A stretch of DNA of 64,000 nt, taken from Halobacillus salinarum. GTDB taxonomy: Bacteria > Bacillota > Bacilli > Bacillales > Halobacillaceae. Position 1 is the first letter of the stretch, and each line of letters starts with the position of its first letter. The notes under the pieces are model-generated. The model was not told the origin of the DNA, did not search any database, and worked only from the letters and a program-made list of their open reading frames with translations. The position numbers were made by a program, and so were the translations under genes. Positions 28,436 through 37,866 of this stretch are shown in pieces. The stretch lies in assembly GCF_022919095.1 (NCBI RefSeq), contig NZ_CP095073.1:2170001-2234000 (forward strand). The letters are read 5' to 3'.

Positions 28436-28816
28436 ATGAATCGAAGAACAGCACGTGAAAAAGCTTTTCAAGCATTATTTCAAATCAATAACGGGGATAT
28501 TGAAGCAGATCTGGCCATCCAGCATGTTGTAGATGAACCCGTCCATGACGCTTTTTTAAATCAATTGGTGCATGGGGTGACGGATAACCAGCAGCAATTG
28601 GATGAATGGATTGCCGGCCACCTTGTTAATTGGAGTTTTAATCGTCTTCCAAAGGTTGAAAAAACGGCGCTCAGGATGGCTGCCTATGAAATGAAATTTA
28701 ATGAAGATGTCCCTTCACAGGTGGCTATTAATGAAGCTGTGGAGCTGGCAAAGACTTTTGGAGAGGAAGAATCCGGTAAATTTGTGAATGGAGTGCTTTC
28801 TAAAATGATGAAATAA
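28436..28816 (+). CDS. nusB: Transcription antitermination factor NusB
   Basis: 126-residue NusB, which binds boxA RNA with NusE (S10) during rRNA transcription. It is all-helical with the family stretches RRTAREKAFQALFQ, LPKVEKTALRMAAYEM and PSQVAINEAVELAKTFG. The frame is open from 28388, but the ATG at 28436 gives the family N-terminus behind AAAGGAGA. In B. subtilis folD follows; here xseA comes next. Confidence 0.95.
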   Translation: MNRRTAREKAFQALFQINNGDIEADLAIQHVVDEPVHDAFLNQLVHGVTDNQQQLDEWIAGHLVNWSFNRLPKVEKTALRMAAYEMKFNEDVPSQVAINEAVELAKTFGEEESGKFVNGVLSKMMK

Positions 28817-28865
28817 TTCATGTAGAATCAGCTACTCTTTTTACTTACGATAAGGAGAATAAAAT

Positions 28866-30220
28866 GTGAAAGACCGGTATTTAACCGTTACAGCATTGAC
28901 GAAGTATATTAAAAGAAAGCTTTCCCACGATTCGCATTTGAAAGATGTTTGGCTGCGGGGAGAAATCTCAAACTTTAAGCACCACAGCCGAGGACATATG
29001 TACATGTCTTTAAAAGATGATGATGCCAGAATCCAAGCGGTGATGTTCGCGGGAGCAACCGGAAACTTGCTTTTTCTCCTGAAAACGGCATGAACGTTTT
29101 AGTCAGGGGAGAAATCAACGTTTATGAACCGATGGGCCAGTATCAGCTTTATATTCAGGAAATGCAGCCTGATGGTATAGGAGCCTTATATTTAGCATTT
29201 GAACAACTGAAAGAAAAGCTGCAAAAAGAAGGTTTGTTTGCAGCGGAAGTAAAAAAGTCAATTCCGCTTTATCCAAAGCATGTAGGTGTGATAACTTCAC
29301 CTACCGGAGCAGCAGTAAGGGATATTATTACAACCATTAACAGGCGCTACCCAGTAGTTCCAGTAACTATACTGCCCGTACTTGTGCAAGGAAAAGAGGC
29401 AGCGGGTTCTGTTGCCAAGGCCATTCGCTATGCAAACGAAACCCTTGATTGTGATGTGTTAATCGTTGGTCGCGGCGGGGGTTCTATTGAGGATTTATGG
29501 GGATTTAATGAAGAGATTGTGGCTAAAGCCATTTATCACTCCAAGATTCCTATCATCTCTGCTGTTGGCCATGAAACAGATACTACCATTAGTGATTTTG
29601 CTGCGGATGTCCGTGCTGCCACACCTACTGGAGCAGCGGAGCTGGCTGTTCCATCGATTAGCGAACTGAAACGATCAATCCAGACTCTTGCCAGCCGTGC
29701 CCAAAGGGCAATGGAAGCCCGTAACAAAGAGGCTTCCCACCGATTGACGAGATTAAGGAAGTCATATGCGTTTAAATATCCTGAACAGCTTATGCGGCAA
29801 AAAGAACAAGATTTAGACCGGCTGATCGAGCAGCTGACAAAGCAGACGAATACAATCATCATACAAAAGGAAGACCGATGGAAACAAAAGCACCAGCGGC
29901 TCCTTCAGCAGCATCCTGAAGCACATGCGAAACAGCAGGCAGAGTTTCTTCGTAAGCAGACGAAGCAGCTTCAATTAAATTTTCAGTACCAATGGCAAAG
30001 AAAAGAGGACCGGTTCCGTGCTGTTCTGGATAAATTATCGCTGTTAAACCCTTTGGATATTATGAAAAGAGGCTATGCTATTCCCTTTTCTCCTGATGGA
30101 GAGGTCGTTAAGAATGTAAACCAAGTCGATACAGGGGACCTCCTTTCGGTGAAAATAAGCAACGGGTCACTATCCTGCCGAATTGAAGAGGTAAAGGAGG
30201 ATCAAGATGGAAGAGAATAA
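28866..30220 (+). CDS. xseA: Exonuclease VII large subunit (apparent frameshift)
   Basis: Catalytic subunit of exonuclease VII, which degrades single-stranded DNA from both ends. It starts at GTG 28866 after AAGGAG ([15 protein letters not shown]). An OB-fold domain ([19 protein letters not shown]) is followed at about 29051-29056 by a one-base loss; one added base in GGGAGC gives an [15 protein letters not shown] join to the second frame. The catalytic region has [22 protein letters not shown] and [21 protein letters not shown]-like motifs. The restored length is about 451 residues, normal for the family. It overlaps xseB by 14 bases. Confidence 0.93.
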
Positions 30221-30443
30221 ACAGGAATTATCATTTGAGGAAGCCATGAATCAATTGGAAGAGCTCGTCCAAAAACTGGAGGCTGGAGATGTACCTCTGG
30301 AAAAAGCTATCCAGTATTATCAGGAAGGCATGAAATTATCCAAAATTTGTAATGAAAAGCTGGTTCATGTTGGAGACCAAATGCAGAAAATACTTAATGA
30401 GCATGGTGAATTTGAATCTTTTAGTATTCAGGAGGAAGAGTAG
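30207..30443 (+). CDS. xseB: Exonuclease VII small subunit
   Basis: 78-residue helical-hairpin protein ([25 protein letters not shown]...), several copies of which coat the large subunit in the holoenzyme. RBS AAAGGAGG lies inside the end of xseA. Its stop codon overlaps the ispA GTG start (TAGTG), so translation is continuous through xseA-xseB-ispA. Confidence 0.95.
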   Translation: MEENKQELSFEEAMNQLEELVQKLEAGDVPLEKAIQYYQEGMKLSKICNEKLVHVGDQMQKILNEHGEFESFSIQEEE

Positions 30444-31324
30444 TGGAAGGTTTGCCGGAGTATCTCGCCAGGAAGAAAAATTATATCAATGATCACTTGA
30501 TTCAGTACATTTATGAATATACAGATGAAGGCCGCCTTAGAGAAGCGATGCTATATTCCGTTCAGGCTGGGGGAAAGCGGCTGCGCCCAATATTATTACT
30601 AGCTACTGCTGAAGCTTACGGGGAGAACGAGATAAAAGCAATGGCAGCTGCCTGTGCTCTGGAGATGATTCATACGTATTCCTTAATTCATGATGATCTT
30701 CCTGCAATGGATGATGATGATGTTCGCAGAGGGCAGATGACCAGTCATCGAAAGTTTGACGAGGCGACTGCCATCCTGGCAGGGGACGCCTTGCTTACTC
30801 TTAGCTTTCAAGTGATTGCAGAAGAAGAGAACTTGACCTCAGAAGAAAGAATCTTTCTCGTAAAAGAACTTTCATCAGCAAGCGGAGGCCGGGGGATGGT
30901 TGCAGGGCAAATGCTTGATATGCAGAGTGAAGATAAACAAGTCTCGCTCCATGCACTTGAAACGATACACAAAAATAAGACTGGACGCCTGCTTAATTTT
31001 GCTGTATCAGCAGGGGCTTACATAGGCAACGCTTCTCAAGAAGAGCGAAAAGAACTTGTGAACATGGGGGAAGCTCTGGGACTTATTTTTCAGATTCAGG
31101 ATGATATTTTGGATGTGACCGGAGATGCTGAAGTAATGGGAAAGCCTGTAGGCAGCGACGAAGGTAATTTCAAAAGCACGTATCCGAAACTCCTCGGTCT
31201 GGACGGAGCGATGGAGCAGAAAAACAACTATGTTCAACAAGCTCAACAATCATTAATCGCGGCCGGTGCTGAAGGAACCATGTTATCAAAATTAATTGAC
31301 TATTTAAGTAAACGGGACCATTAA
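30443..31324 (+). CDS. ispA: Farnesyl diphosphate synthase / short-chain polyprenyl synthase
   Basis: 293-residue trans-prenyltransferase that condenses isopentenyl diphosphate with allylic diphosphates to give farnesyl diphosphate. The first aspartate-rich motif DDLPAMDDDD lies near residue 92, the second, QIQDDILDVTGD, near residue 220; KTGRLLNFA and GKPVGSDEGNFKSTYP are also typical. The start is GTG, preceded by GGAGGAAGAG. dxs, the first enzyme of the same isoprenoid pathway, lies downstream, with the OLE RNA and oapA inserted between them. Confidence 0.96.
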   Translation: MEGLPEYLARKKNYINDHLIQYIYEYTDEGRLREAMLYSVQAGGKRLRPILLLATAEAYGENEIKAMAAACALEMIHTYSLIHDDLPAMDDDDVRRGQMTSHRKFDEATAILAGDALLTLSFQVIAEEENLTSEERIFLVKELSSASGGRGMVAGQMLDMQSEDKQVSLHALETIHKNKTGRLLNFAVSAGAYIGNASQEERKELVNMGEALGLIFQIQDDILDVTGDAEVMGKPVGSDEGNFKSTYPKLLGLDGAMEQKNNYVQQAQQSLIAAGAEGTMLSKLIDYLSKRDH

Positions 31325-31333
31325 CGAATTGAT

Positions 31334-31361
31334 TGTCGAAGCTCAATGATTGTGATATATT
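31334..31361 (+). promoter_or_regulatory. Candidate promoter of OLE RNA
   Basis: TTGTCG (31334-31339), 16-base spacer, TATATT (31356-31361) with an extended -10 TGA. It would start transcription near 31368, three bases before the proposed 5' helix of the RNA, which supports it. Confidence 0.5.
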
Positions 31362-31370
31362 AGGATTACA

Positions 31371-31981
31371 AAAGGAATGGTGCAGTATTCTAGTCGGTCC
31401 TCCGTTCCTGAAGGCGGGCCTAAAAATCCGCCAAAGGGCACATCGATGAAGTTCCTTGTGCTGGCTTGAGGCGCCCAGCCTTGGGTCGGTGCTGGGAGTT
31501 AAGGTCGCAGGGCGATCCACAAAGGCATGTGGGCGTTGACCCTGCTTCCGCGGAGGCCCATTCTTGTAATAGCTTCTGAGCCGGAAGCTTTTATGAAATG
31601 GGGTATGAACCTGCTTCATATGGAGTAACGTCTATATGGGCAGCGTAGCCTGCCTTGAGTGGTTATGAGGGGATTACAGTCGTATGAACATCTTTCACGT
31701 TCAGATGGCCACTGAAGTGAAGATGCTGGTAACTGTTTGAAATCACAACTGCAAAAGAGGCTAAGGAACGGTCAAAGACTGCCGGGGAAATCCCCTAGAC
31801 TGTTCAATGGACATGGAACAGGAATTATAGTGCGGACTAAGTGGCAATCTAGTCCAGATTCCGGAGACGGAGCTGAATCGGTTTTAAAGGGGAACCGCCA
31901 GAATGGTGACATTCGGTAACCGATTGGGAAAACCTACTAGACCTAAGCCGTAATTTTTACCTGTTTCATGACCATTCCTTT
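31371..31981 (+). ncRNA. ole: OLE RNA (ornate, large, extremophilic)
   Basis: A 611-nt non-coding, GC-richer segment between ispA and dxs, the reported location of OLE RNA in extremophilic Firmicutes, and followed by the OLE-associated protein gene. The ends form a perfect 11-bp helix: AAAGGAATGGT (31371-31381) with ACCATTCCTTT (31971-31981). Internal hairpins include GGCGG/CCGCC (31413-31432), CATCTTTCAC/GTGAAGATG (31689-31725) and a GGGG/CCCC loop near 31785. Stop codons interrupt all frames irregularly and overlapping short frames look unlike proteins. In B. halodurans OLE forms a membrane-associated ribonucleoprotein and is linked to tolerance of cold, alcohol and magnesium stress. The biochemical function is unresolved. 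Confidence 0.93.
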
Positions 31982-32024
31982 CGATACATACGAAGCCAAT
32001 TCTAAGGTAATATAGAGGTTAAAT

Positions 32025-32624
32025 ATGGAAAACAGATTTAAAAAATCCATCAAATTTAGTTTAAGTATTGCCGTTATCACATTTGTGTTAGCGGCTATTT
32101 TTTCAGTTATATCCTCTTCTGTATTGAGTGGAGTTATCTGGATAATCGGGCTACTCATCGTTTTCGTTATTGTATTTATCGGTGTTATTTTCGATATGTT
32201 AGGGATAGCAGCTACCGCAGCACAGGAATCTCCTTTTCATGCCATGGCTTCGGAAAAAGTTACAGGGGCAAAAGAAGCGATTACCATTGTAAGGAATGCA
32301 GACCGGTTCGCGAGTTTCTGTAACGATGTTATAGGGGATATATCTGGTATAGTGAGTGGTACAGCGTCAGCTGTTGTTGTGCTTCAGCTTGCCCATGCAA
32401 TGGGTTATCAGGAAGGTTCAACCGTTCAAATCACAATTTCCGTTGCTTTGACAAGTATCGTTGCGGCTATTACGGTCGGGGGAAAAGCTCTTGGTAAGTA
32501 CTTTGCCATCCATTCTTCTACCCGGATTATATTTTTTGCTGCAAAAATGATAGCATGGATAGAGATAAAGCTGAAGATTAATATCCTGACAAGTATGACC
32601 AGTTCTTCGAAAAAAACAAGATAA
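32025..32624 (+). CDS. oapA: OapA, OLE RNA-associated membrane protein
   Basis: 199-residue protein with hydrophobic segments at about 9-31, 34-56, 104-124 and 134-152, and a further weaker one near 165-178. The region after the second helix has the conserved FDMLGIAATAAQESPFHAMAS block, reminiscent of DUF21/CNNM-type membrane proteins, and a basic stretch (residues 79-94) that could contact RNA. It begins 43 bases after the OLE terminal helix, with AGAGG upstream, and no terminator lies between, so cotranscription with OLE is likely. In B. halodurans OapA binds OLE and brings it to the membrane. The C-terminal tail is basic (SSSKKTR). Confidence 0.9.
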   Translation: MENRFKKSIKFSLSIAVITFVLAAIFSVISSSVLSGVIWIIGLLIVFVIVFIGVIFDMLGIAATAAQESPFHAMASEKVTGAKEAITIVRNADRFASFCNDVIGDISGIVSGTASAVVVLQLAHAMGYQEGSTVQITISVALTSIVAAITVGGKALGKYFAIHSSTRIIFFAAKMIAWIEIKLKINILTSMTSSSKKTR

Positions 32625-32642
32625 ATACAAGGGGGTCCTTTA

Positions 32643-34535
32643 ATGGATCTGTATAAAATTAAGAATCCTGCATTTTTAAAAGATATGAGCACCATTCAAT
32701 TGGAAGAGCTTGCAAAAGAAATAAGAAAATTTTTAATCGAGAATTTATCTACCACAGGCGGTCATTTAGGGGCTAATTTAGGTGTAGTTGAATTGACCCT
32801 CGCCCTTCACAAAGTATTTAAAAGTCCTGATGATCGATTTTTGTTTGATGTCGGTCACCAATCCTATATCCATAAGATCTTGACTGGACGCGCAGAGAAA
32901 TTCGATACATTAAGGCAGTATCAAGGGTTGTGTGGATTTCCTAAATGTAACGAGAGTGAGCATGATATCTGGGAAACCGGACATAGTTCCACATCCCTTT
33001 CTGCTGCTATGGGAATGGCGATTGCAAGGGATTTAAACCATCAAAATCACTCCATCGTACCGATTATTGGAGATGGTGCATTGACTGGCGGTATGGCGCT
33101 GGAAGCTTTGAATCACATTGGACATGAAAAGAAAAATGTAACTGTTATTCTAAATGATAATGAAATGTCCATAGCCAAAAATGTCGGGGCGCTGCATGGA
33201 GCTCTGGGGAGAATGCGCAGTGCGGGGAAATATAACCGTGTGAAAGATGACTTAGAATGGCTGTTGAAGAAGATTCCGGCAGTCGGCGGTAAATTAGCTC
33301 AGGCAGCTGAACGATTAAAAGACAGCATGAAGTATTTCATCGTTCCGGGCATGTTTTTTGAAGAACTAGGATTTACTTATTACGGCCCTGTGGACGGACA
33401 TGATTTTCAGGATTTATTTGAAAATCTTAATTATGCTAAAAAAACCGATGGTCCGGTTATCGTTCACGTGATGACGCAAAAAGGGAAAGGTTATCACCCT
33501 GCAGAGTCGGATAAAAAAGATAAATGGCACGGAGTCGGCCCTTACAAAATTGAGTCAGGTGAGAAGATTAAACCTGTGGATGCTCCACCTGCATGGAGTG
33601 AAGTGATCAGTGAAGCCTTGCGAAAAGAAGCAAGAAAGGACAAGCGTATTGTAGCGGTTACTCCAGCAATGATCCTCGGGTCGAAACTTGAAAAATTCGG
33701 AGAGGAGTTTCCAGACCGTTTATTTGATGTAGGGATTGCAGAGCAGCATGCTACAACGGTTTCCGCTGGACTTGCTACCCAAGGGATGAAGCCTTTTCTT
33801 GCTATTTATTCCACCTTTTTACAGAGGGGGTATGACCAGGTCATCCACGATGTCGCACGCCAAAAACTGAACGTAGTATTTGGCATCGACCGTGCTGGAT
33901 TGGTAGGTGCTGATGGAGAAACGCACCAAGGTGTATTTGACATCGCTTTCTTAAGGGCTGTGCCTAATATGGTTATTAGTATGCCAAAGGATGAAAATGA
34001 AGCTCAGCATTTAGTTCATACAGCTGTTACGTACAATGATGGACCGTTTGCTGTCCGGTATCCTCGAGGAAATGCCAAAGGTGTAACTACCGATGACAGT
34101 TCACATCCCATTCCTGTAGGGAGCTGGGAGGTTCTTCGTGAAGGTACAGATGGAGTGATCTTAACCTTTGGAACTACGATAGATATGGCTATTAAAGCGA
34201 GTGAAAAGCTTGAGAAAGAAGGCAAGTCCATTCGTGTAGTGAACGCCCGTTTTATTAAGCCTAATGATGGAGCTATGCTCCACGATATTATGAAACAGCA
34301 ACTCCCGGTTTTAACAGTGGAGGAAGCTGTTCTTCAAGGTGGATTCGGTTCGAGTATCTTAGAGTTTGCAGAAGAGAACCATTATTCTGCTCAATGGGTG
34401 AGAAGAATGGGAATTCCAGACCGCTTTATTGAACATGGCAGTGTGCAGGAGCTATGGGAAGAAATCGGACTGACTCAGGAAAAGATCGAAGAAAACTTAA
34501 AGGAAATGATTCCAAATAAACAAAAAAGGGCCTAA
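32643..34535 (+). CDS. dxs: 1-deoxy-D-xylulose-5-phosphate synthase
   Basis: 630-residue thiamine-diphosphate enzyme that condenses pyruvate and glyceraldehyde 3-phosphate in the MEP isoprenoid pathway. Motifs are [28 protein letters not shown], the ThDP/Mg site [15 protein letters not shown], and in the pyrimidine domain VGIAEQHA and [24 protein letters not shown] precedes the ATG by eight bases. It lies 18 bases after oapA and six before yqxC, so it is probably read through from oapA. Confidence 0.97.
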   Translation: MDLYKIKNPAFLKDMSTIQLEELAKEIRKFLIENLSTTGGHLGANLGVVELTLALHKVFKSPDDRFLFDVGHQSYIHKILTGRAEKFDTLRQYQGLCGFPKCNESEHDIWETGHSSTSLSAAMGMAIARDLNHQNHSIVPIIGDGALTGGMALEALNHIGHEKKNVTVILNDNEMSIAKNVGALHGALGRMRSAGKYNRVKDDLEWLLKKIPAVGGKLAQAAERLKDSMKYFIVPGMFFEELGFTYYGPVDGHDFQDLFENLNYAKKTDGPVIVHVMTQKGKGYHPAESDKKDKWHGVGPYKIESGEKIKPVDAPPAWSEVISEALRKEARKDKRIVAVTPAMILGSKLEKFGEEFPDRLFDVGIAEQHATTVSAGLATQGMKPFLAIYSTFLQRGYDQVIHDVARQKLNVVFGIDRAGLVGADGETHQGVFDIAFLRAVPNMVISMPKDENEAQHLVHTAVTYNDGPFAVRYPRGNAKGVTTDDSSHPIPVGSWEVLREGTDGVILTFGTTIDMAIKASEKLEKEGKSIRVVNARFIKPNDGAMLHDIMKQQLPVLTVEEAVLQGGFGSSILEFAEENHYSAQWVRRMGIPDRFIEHGSVQELWEEIGLTQEKIEENLKEMIPNKQKRA

Positions 34536-34540
34536 GGAAT

Positions 34541-35362
34541 ATGGGAAAAAAGATAAGACTTGATGTACTTTTAGTTGAAAAGGGTCTCATGGAGACAAGA
34601 GAAAAAGCAAAGCGCACAATTATGGCGGGTCTTGTGTTTGTAGACCAAATCAGGCTCGATAAACCGGGGCAGAAAGTTGACGAAGAAAAGGAAATTGTCA
34701 TTAAAGGGAGAGCTATTCCCTATGTAAGCCGCGGAGGGCTTAAATTGGAAAAAGCACTTAATGAATTTTCCATCGATTTGAACGGTAAAGTGATGATTGA
34801 CATCGGGTCATCCACCGGAGGCTTTACGGATTGTGCTTTGCAAAATGGAGCAAAACTCAGCTACGCTGTAGATGTAGGGTATAACCAACTGGACTGGAAA
34901 TTGAGAAATGACCCGAATGTCATTGTAATGGAAAGAACGAATTTTCGTTATATGACATTGGACCAATTAACTCATGGTCGTCCTGAGTTTGCTTCTATCG
35001 ATGTTTCCTTTATTTCCCTCCGCATAATTCTTCCTGTTCTTTATCAACTGATTGCCGAGGGCGGTGAAGCAGTTGTCTTGATCAAGCCACAATTTGAAGC
35101 CGGCAGAGAACAAGTGGGCAGAAAAGGAATTGTTAGAGATCCGCAAATTCATGAACAAGTTATCACAGATATTCTTGAATTTGCTGCTAAAGAAGGATTT
35201 TCCACCCTTGGTTTAACGTATTCTCCAATCACGGGAGGAGACGGAAATATCGAGTTTTTAGCTTACTTAAAAGCAGAAAATCTTACGGGAGGAAATGAAT
35301 TCGCAGAAGATGTAAAACATGTGGTTCAAGAGGCGCATCAAAAGCACAGTAAACGTTCATAA
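34541..35362 (+). CDS. yqxC: YqxC, TlyA-family RNA methyltransferase (FtsJ-like)
   Basis: 273 residues. An N-terminal S4 RNA-binding domain (about 5-65: IRLDVLLVEKGL, AGLVFVDQ) is followed by an FtsJ-type Rossmann methyltransferase domain with DIGSSTGGFTDCALQNGA as the SAM-binding motif. Members are annotated as hemolysin A / rRNA 2'-O-ribose methyltransferases; methylation of ribosomal RNA is the likely activity, and a haemolytic role is doubtful. It starts six bases after dxs. A small terminator follows. Confidence 0.92.
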   Translation: MGKKIRLDVLLVEKGLMETREKAKRTIMAGLVFVDQIRLDKPGQKVDEEKEIVIKGRAIPYVSRGGLKLEKALNEFSIDLNGKVMIDIGSSTGGFTDCALQNGAKLSYAVDVGYNQLDWKLRNDPNVIVMERTNFRYMTLDQLTHGRPEFASIDVSFISLRIILPVLYQLIAEGGEAVVLIKPQFEAGREQVGRKGIVRDPQIHEQVITDILEFAAKEGFSTLGLTYSPITGGDGNIEFLAYLKAENLTGGNEFAEDVKHVVQEAHQKHSKRS

Positions 35363-35371
35363 TGAGATAAT

Positions 35372-35396
35372 AAGGGCTATGTAGTAGCCCTTTTCT
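35372..35396 (+). terminator. Terminator after yqxC
   Basis: AAGGGCTA / TAGCCCTT short hairpin followed by TTTTCTT. Confidence 0.7.
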
Positions 35397-35462
35397 TAGG
35401 TCTATTATGGAAATTTTCTTTGAAAAGATTTGCTGAAGAAGCTTTAAATGGAGGGTGGACGG

Positions 35463-35912
35463 ATGAATAAAGGGCAGAGACATATAAAAATCAGAGAGCT
35501 CATTACAAATGATGATATTGAAACCCAGGATGAACTGGTGGACCGATTAAAAGGAATGGGATATAACGTAACACAGGCAACTGTATCGAGAGACATAAAA
35601 GAGCTGCATTTAGTAAAGGTTCCTATGATGGATGGCCGCTACAAATACAGTCTGCCTGCGGATCAGCGGTTTAATCCGTTTGAAAAGCTAAAGCGGCTGA
35701 TGATGGATGCCTTTGTCAGTATTGACCGTGCTGGACATTTTATCATCTTAAAAACCCTTCCCGGTAACGCCAATGCTGTTGGTGCACTGATTGATAATTT
35801 GGAGTGGGAAGAGATTATGGGAACGATTTGCGGGGATGATACGTGTTTGATTATATGCAGAAGCCAGGATCAGACTGAAACGATCAGCGAACAGTTGTTA
35901 AATATGCTTTAA
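35463..35912 (+). CDS. argR: Arginine repressor ArgR/AhrC
   Basis: 149 residues, exactly the size of B. subtilis AhrC. The N-terminal winged helix ([27 protein letters not shown]) binds ARG boxes. The C-terminal hexamerisation domain binds arginine through the [12 protein letters not shown] motif. I use the ATG at 35463, six bases after GGAGGGTGG; an upstream in-frame ATG at 35448 would leave that site inside the coding region. argR-recN adjacency is conserved in Bacillaceae. Confidence 0.96.
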   Translation: MNKGQRHIKIRELITNDDIETQDELVDRLKGMGYNVTQATVSRDIKELHLVKVPMMDGRYKYSLPADQRFNPFEKLKRLMMDAFVSIDRAGHFIILKTLPGNANAVGALIDNLEWEEIMGTICGDDTCLIICRSQDQTETISEQLLNML

Positions 35913-35928
35913 CTGAGGTGGGAGTGTC

Positions 35929-37650
35929 ATGTTAACCGAATTATCCATACGCGATTTCGCGATAATCGATGAAGTGTCTATCACTTTTAAAGAAGGTCTT
36001 ACTGTTTTAACAGGGGAAACAGGTGCAGGGAAATCCATTATTATTGATGCGATCCAGCTGCTTGCCGGCGGAAGAGGTTCCGTTGAATTTGTCCGTCATG
36101 GCACAAAAAAAGCAGAAATTGAAGGATTATTTATTGTAGAAGACGCGCATCCTGTGTACAAAAAAGCAGGGCAGTTTGGTATCGATATCAGTGAGGATGG
36201 AATGGTTGTCCTTCAAAGAACCATTACGAATCAAGGCAAAAGCATCTGCCGTGTAAATGGCAAGCTTGTTACTCTTGCGATCCTTAAAGAGTTCGGCCAG
36301 TCTTTAATTGATATTCACAGTCAGCATGAAACCCAATCTCTAATGGATCCTGATCGTCATATAGAACTGCTTGACCTTTTTTCAGCTGAACAGCTCTCTT
36401 CTTCAATTGAGGATTATCAATCAGTATTTGAAAAATATCAAATGCTCAATAAACGTTTTAAAGAATTGAGTGAAAATGAACAGGAAATGGCTCAGCGTTT
36501 GGATTTGCTTGAATTTCAGTTTCGTGAGCTTCAGGAAGCTGAGCTTGTTCCTAAAGAGGATGAGGAACTCTCGGATGAACGCAATAAATTGATGAATTAT
36601 GAAAAAATATACCAAGGCATTCACGATGCTTATCATTCACTGTATGGGGAGCAAAAGGGATTGGACTGGCTGAGCCATGCCATGACTTCTCTAGAGAGTA
36701 CAGCAGACTTTGATGAGCAGCTATCTAAACTTTCGGAGGAACTCAGTAACGCCTATTACGTCATCGAAGAAATAACCTTTCAATTAAGCAGCCAAATGAA
36801 TGAGCTTGAATTTGATCCGGAACGCCTGAACCAAATTGAAGGACGGTTAAATGAAATCAACCGCTTGAAAAAGAAATATGGACAAACAGTAGAAAATATG
36901 CTGGAATATGCTTCAAGAATTGAAGAAGAAATCGATGAAATAAAAAATAAAGATTCGCACCTGCACCGGCTTGAACAACAAATTCATGAACTTGGGCAAG
37001 ATGCTGTGCTGGATGCAAAAAACATTCATGATATCCGGAAGATCTCCTCTGAAAAGTTAGCTGAGTATGTCCATGAAGAGCTCAAGGATCTATATCTGGA
37101 AAAAGCTGCCTTTGAAGTCGATATTCAAATCAAAGAAGGCAAGTCGACAGACCCTGTCTTCGAAGACCGGCATGTGAAACTTCAAAAAAATGGGTTTGAT
37201 ATTGTGAAATTTCTGATCACGACCAATCCTGGCGAGCCACTAAAAGAGCTTCATAAAGTCGCCTCCGGCGGAGAAATGTCAAGGATCATGCTGGCATTAA
37301 AAAGGATTTTCTCCCGTCATCAAGGTGTTACCAGTGTCATTTTTGATGAAGTGGACACAGGTGTAAGCGGCCGTGTTGCTCAAGCCATCGCTGAAAAAAT
37401 TTATGGAATTTCCAAAGGCTCTCAGGTGCTCTGTATTTCTCACCTTCCTCAAGTAGCTGCCATGGCAGATACTCATGTAAGAATTGAAAAGCAGGTGCAT
37501 GATGATCGAACTTCTACGGTCGTAAAAGAGATGAATGAAGAAGAAAAAGCCGAGGAAATTTCGCGAATGATTACAGGTGCCGAACTCACTGAAACCACAT
37601 TTGAACATGCAAAAGAGCTTTTGGCTATGGCATCCAAGCATAAGCAATAA
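35929..37650 (+). CDS. recN: DNA repair protein RecN
   Basis: 573-residue SMC-like ATPase that acts early at DNA double-strand breaks. Walker A GETGAGKS is at residues 29-36. Two coiled-coil arms run about residues 150-215 and 290-350 around a short head-proximal hinge. The C-terminal lobe holds the ABC signature ASGGEMSRIMLALK and Walker B SVIFDEVDTG, followed by the His switch VLCISHLPQVA. RBS GAGGTGGGAG. It is followed by a terminator. Confidence 0.96.
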   Translation: MLTELSIRDFAIIDEVSITFKEGLTVLTGETGAGKSIIIDAIQLLAGGRGSVEFVRHGTKKAEIEGLFIVEDAHPVYKKAGQFGIDISEDGMVVLQRTITNQGKSICRVNGKLVTLAILKEFGQSLIDIHSQHETQSLMDPDRHIELLDLFSAEQLSSSIEDYQSVFEKYQMLNKRFKELSENEQEMAQRLDLLEFQFRELQEAELVPKEDEELSDERNKLMNYEKIYQGIHDAYHSLYGEQKGLDWLSHAMTSLESTADFDEQLSKLSEELSNAYYVIEEITFQLSSQMNELEFDPERLNQIEGRLNEINRLKKKYGQTVENMLEYASRIEEEIDEIKNKDSHLHRLEQQIHELGQDAVLDAKNIHDIRKISSEKLAEYVHEELKDLYLEKAAFEVDIQIKEGKSTDPVFEDRHVKLQKNGFDIVKFLITTNPGEPLKELHKVASGGEMSRIMLALKRIFSRHQGVTSVIFDEVDTGVSGRVAQAIAEKIYGISKGSQVLCISHLPQVAAMADTHVRIEKQVHDDRTSTVVKEMNEEEKAEEISRMITGAELTETTFEHAKELLAMASKHKQ

Positions 37651-37655
37651 CGATG

Positions 37656-37686
37656 AAGCACATGTAAATTGAGCATGTGCTTTTGT
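37656..37686 (+). terminator. Terminator after recN
   Basis: AAGCACATG / CATGTGCTT hairpin followed by a short T run (TTTTGTT). Confidence 0.75.
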
Positions 37687-37866
37687 TAGTTTATGGATTA
37701 ATTCAGCACTGATTCCGCCATTCTTTAGATTTCGATTGGGGAATGTTTCATGACAAGGTAAACGGTACTATAATTACTGAATAATACTCGTTTAAAAAAC
37801 GCCTTCTACGACCACATTATAAGTAAGCCATTTAGTTGGTCAGGAGTAAGAAGGAGTGTTGGACCC

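Noticed and set aside
31170-31919. Short reading frames overlapping the ispA-dxs gap (for example 31170-31619 minus, 31737-31919 plus)
   Set aside because: Their translations look unlike proteins, lack ribosome sites and lie across the structured OLE RNA.
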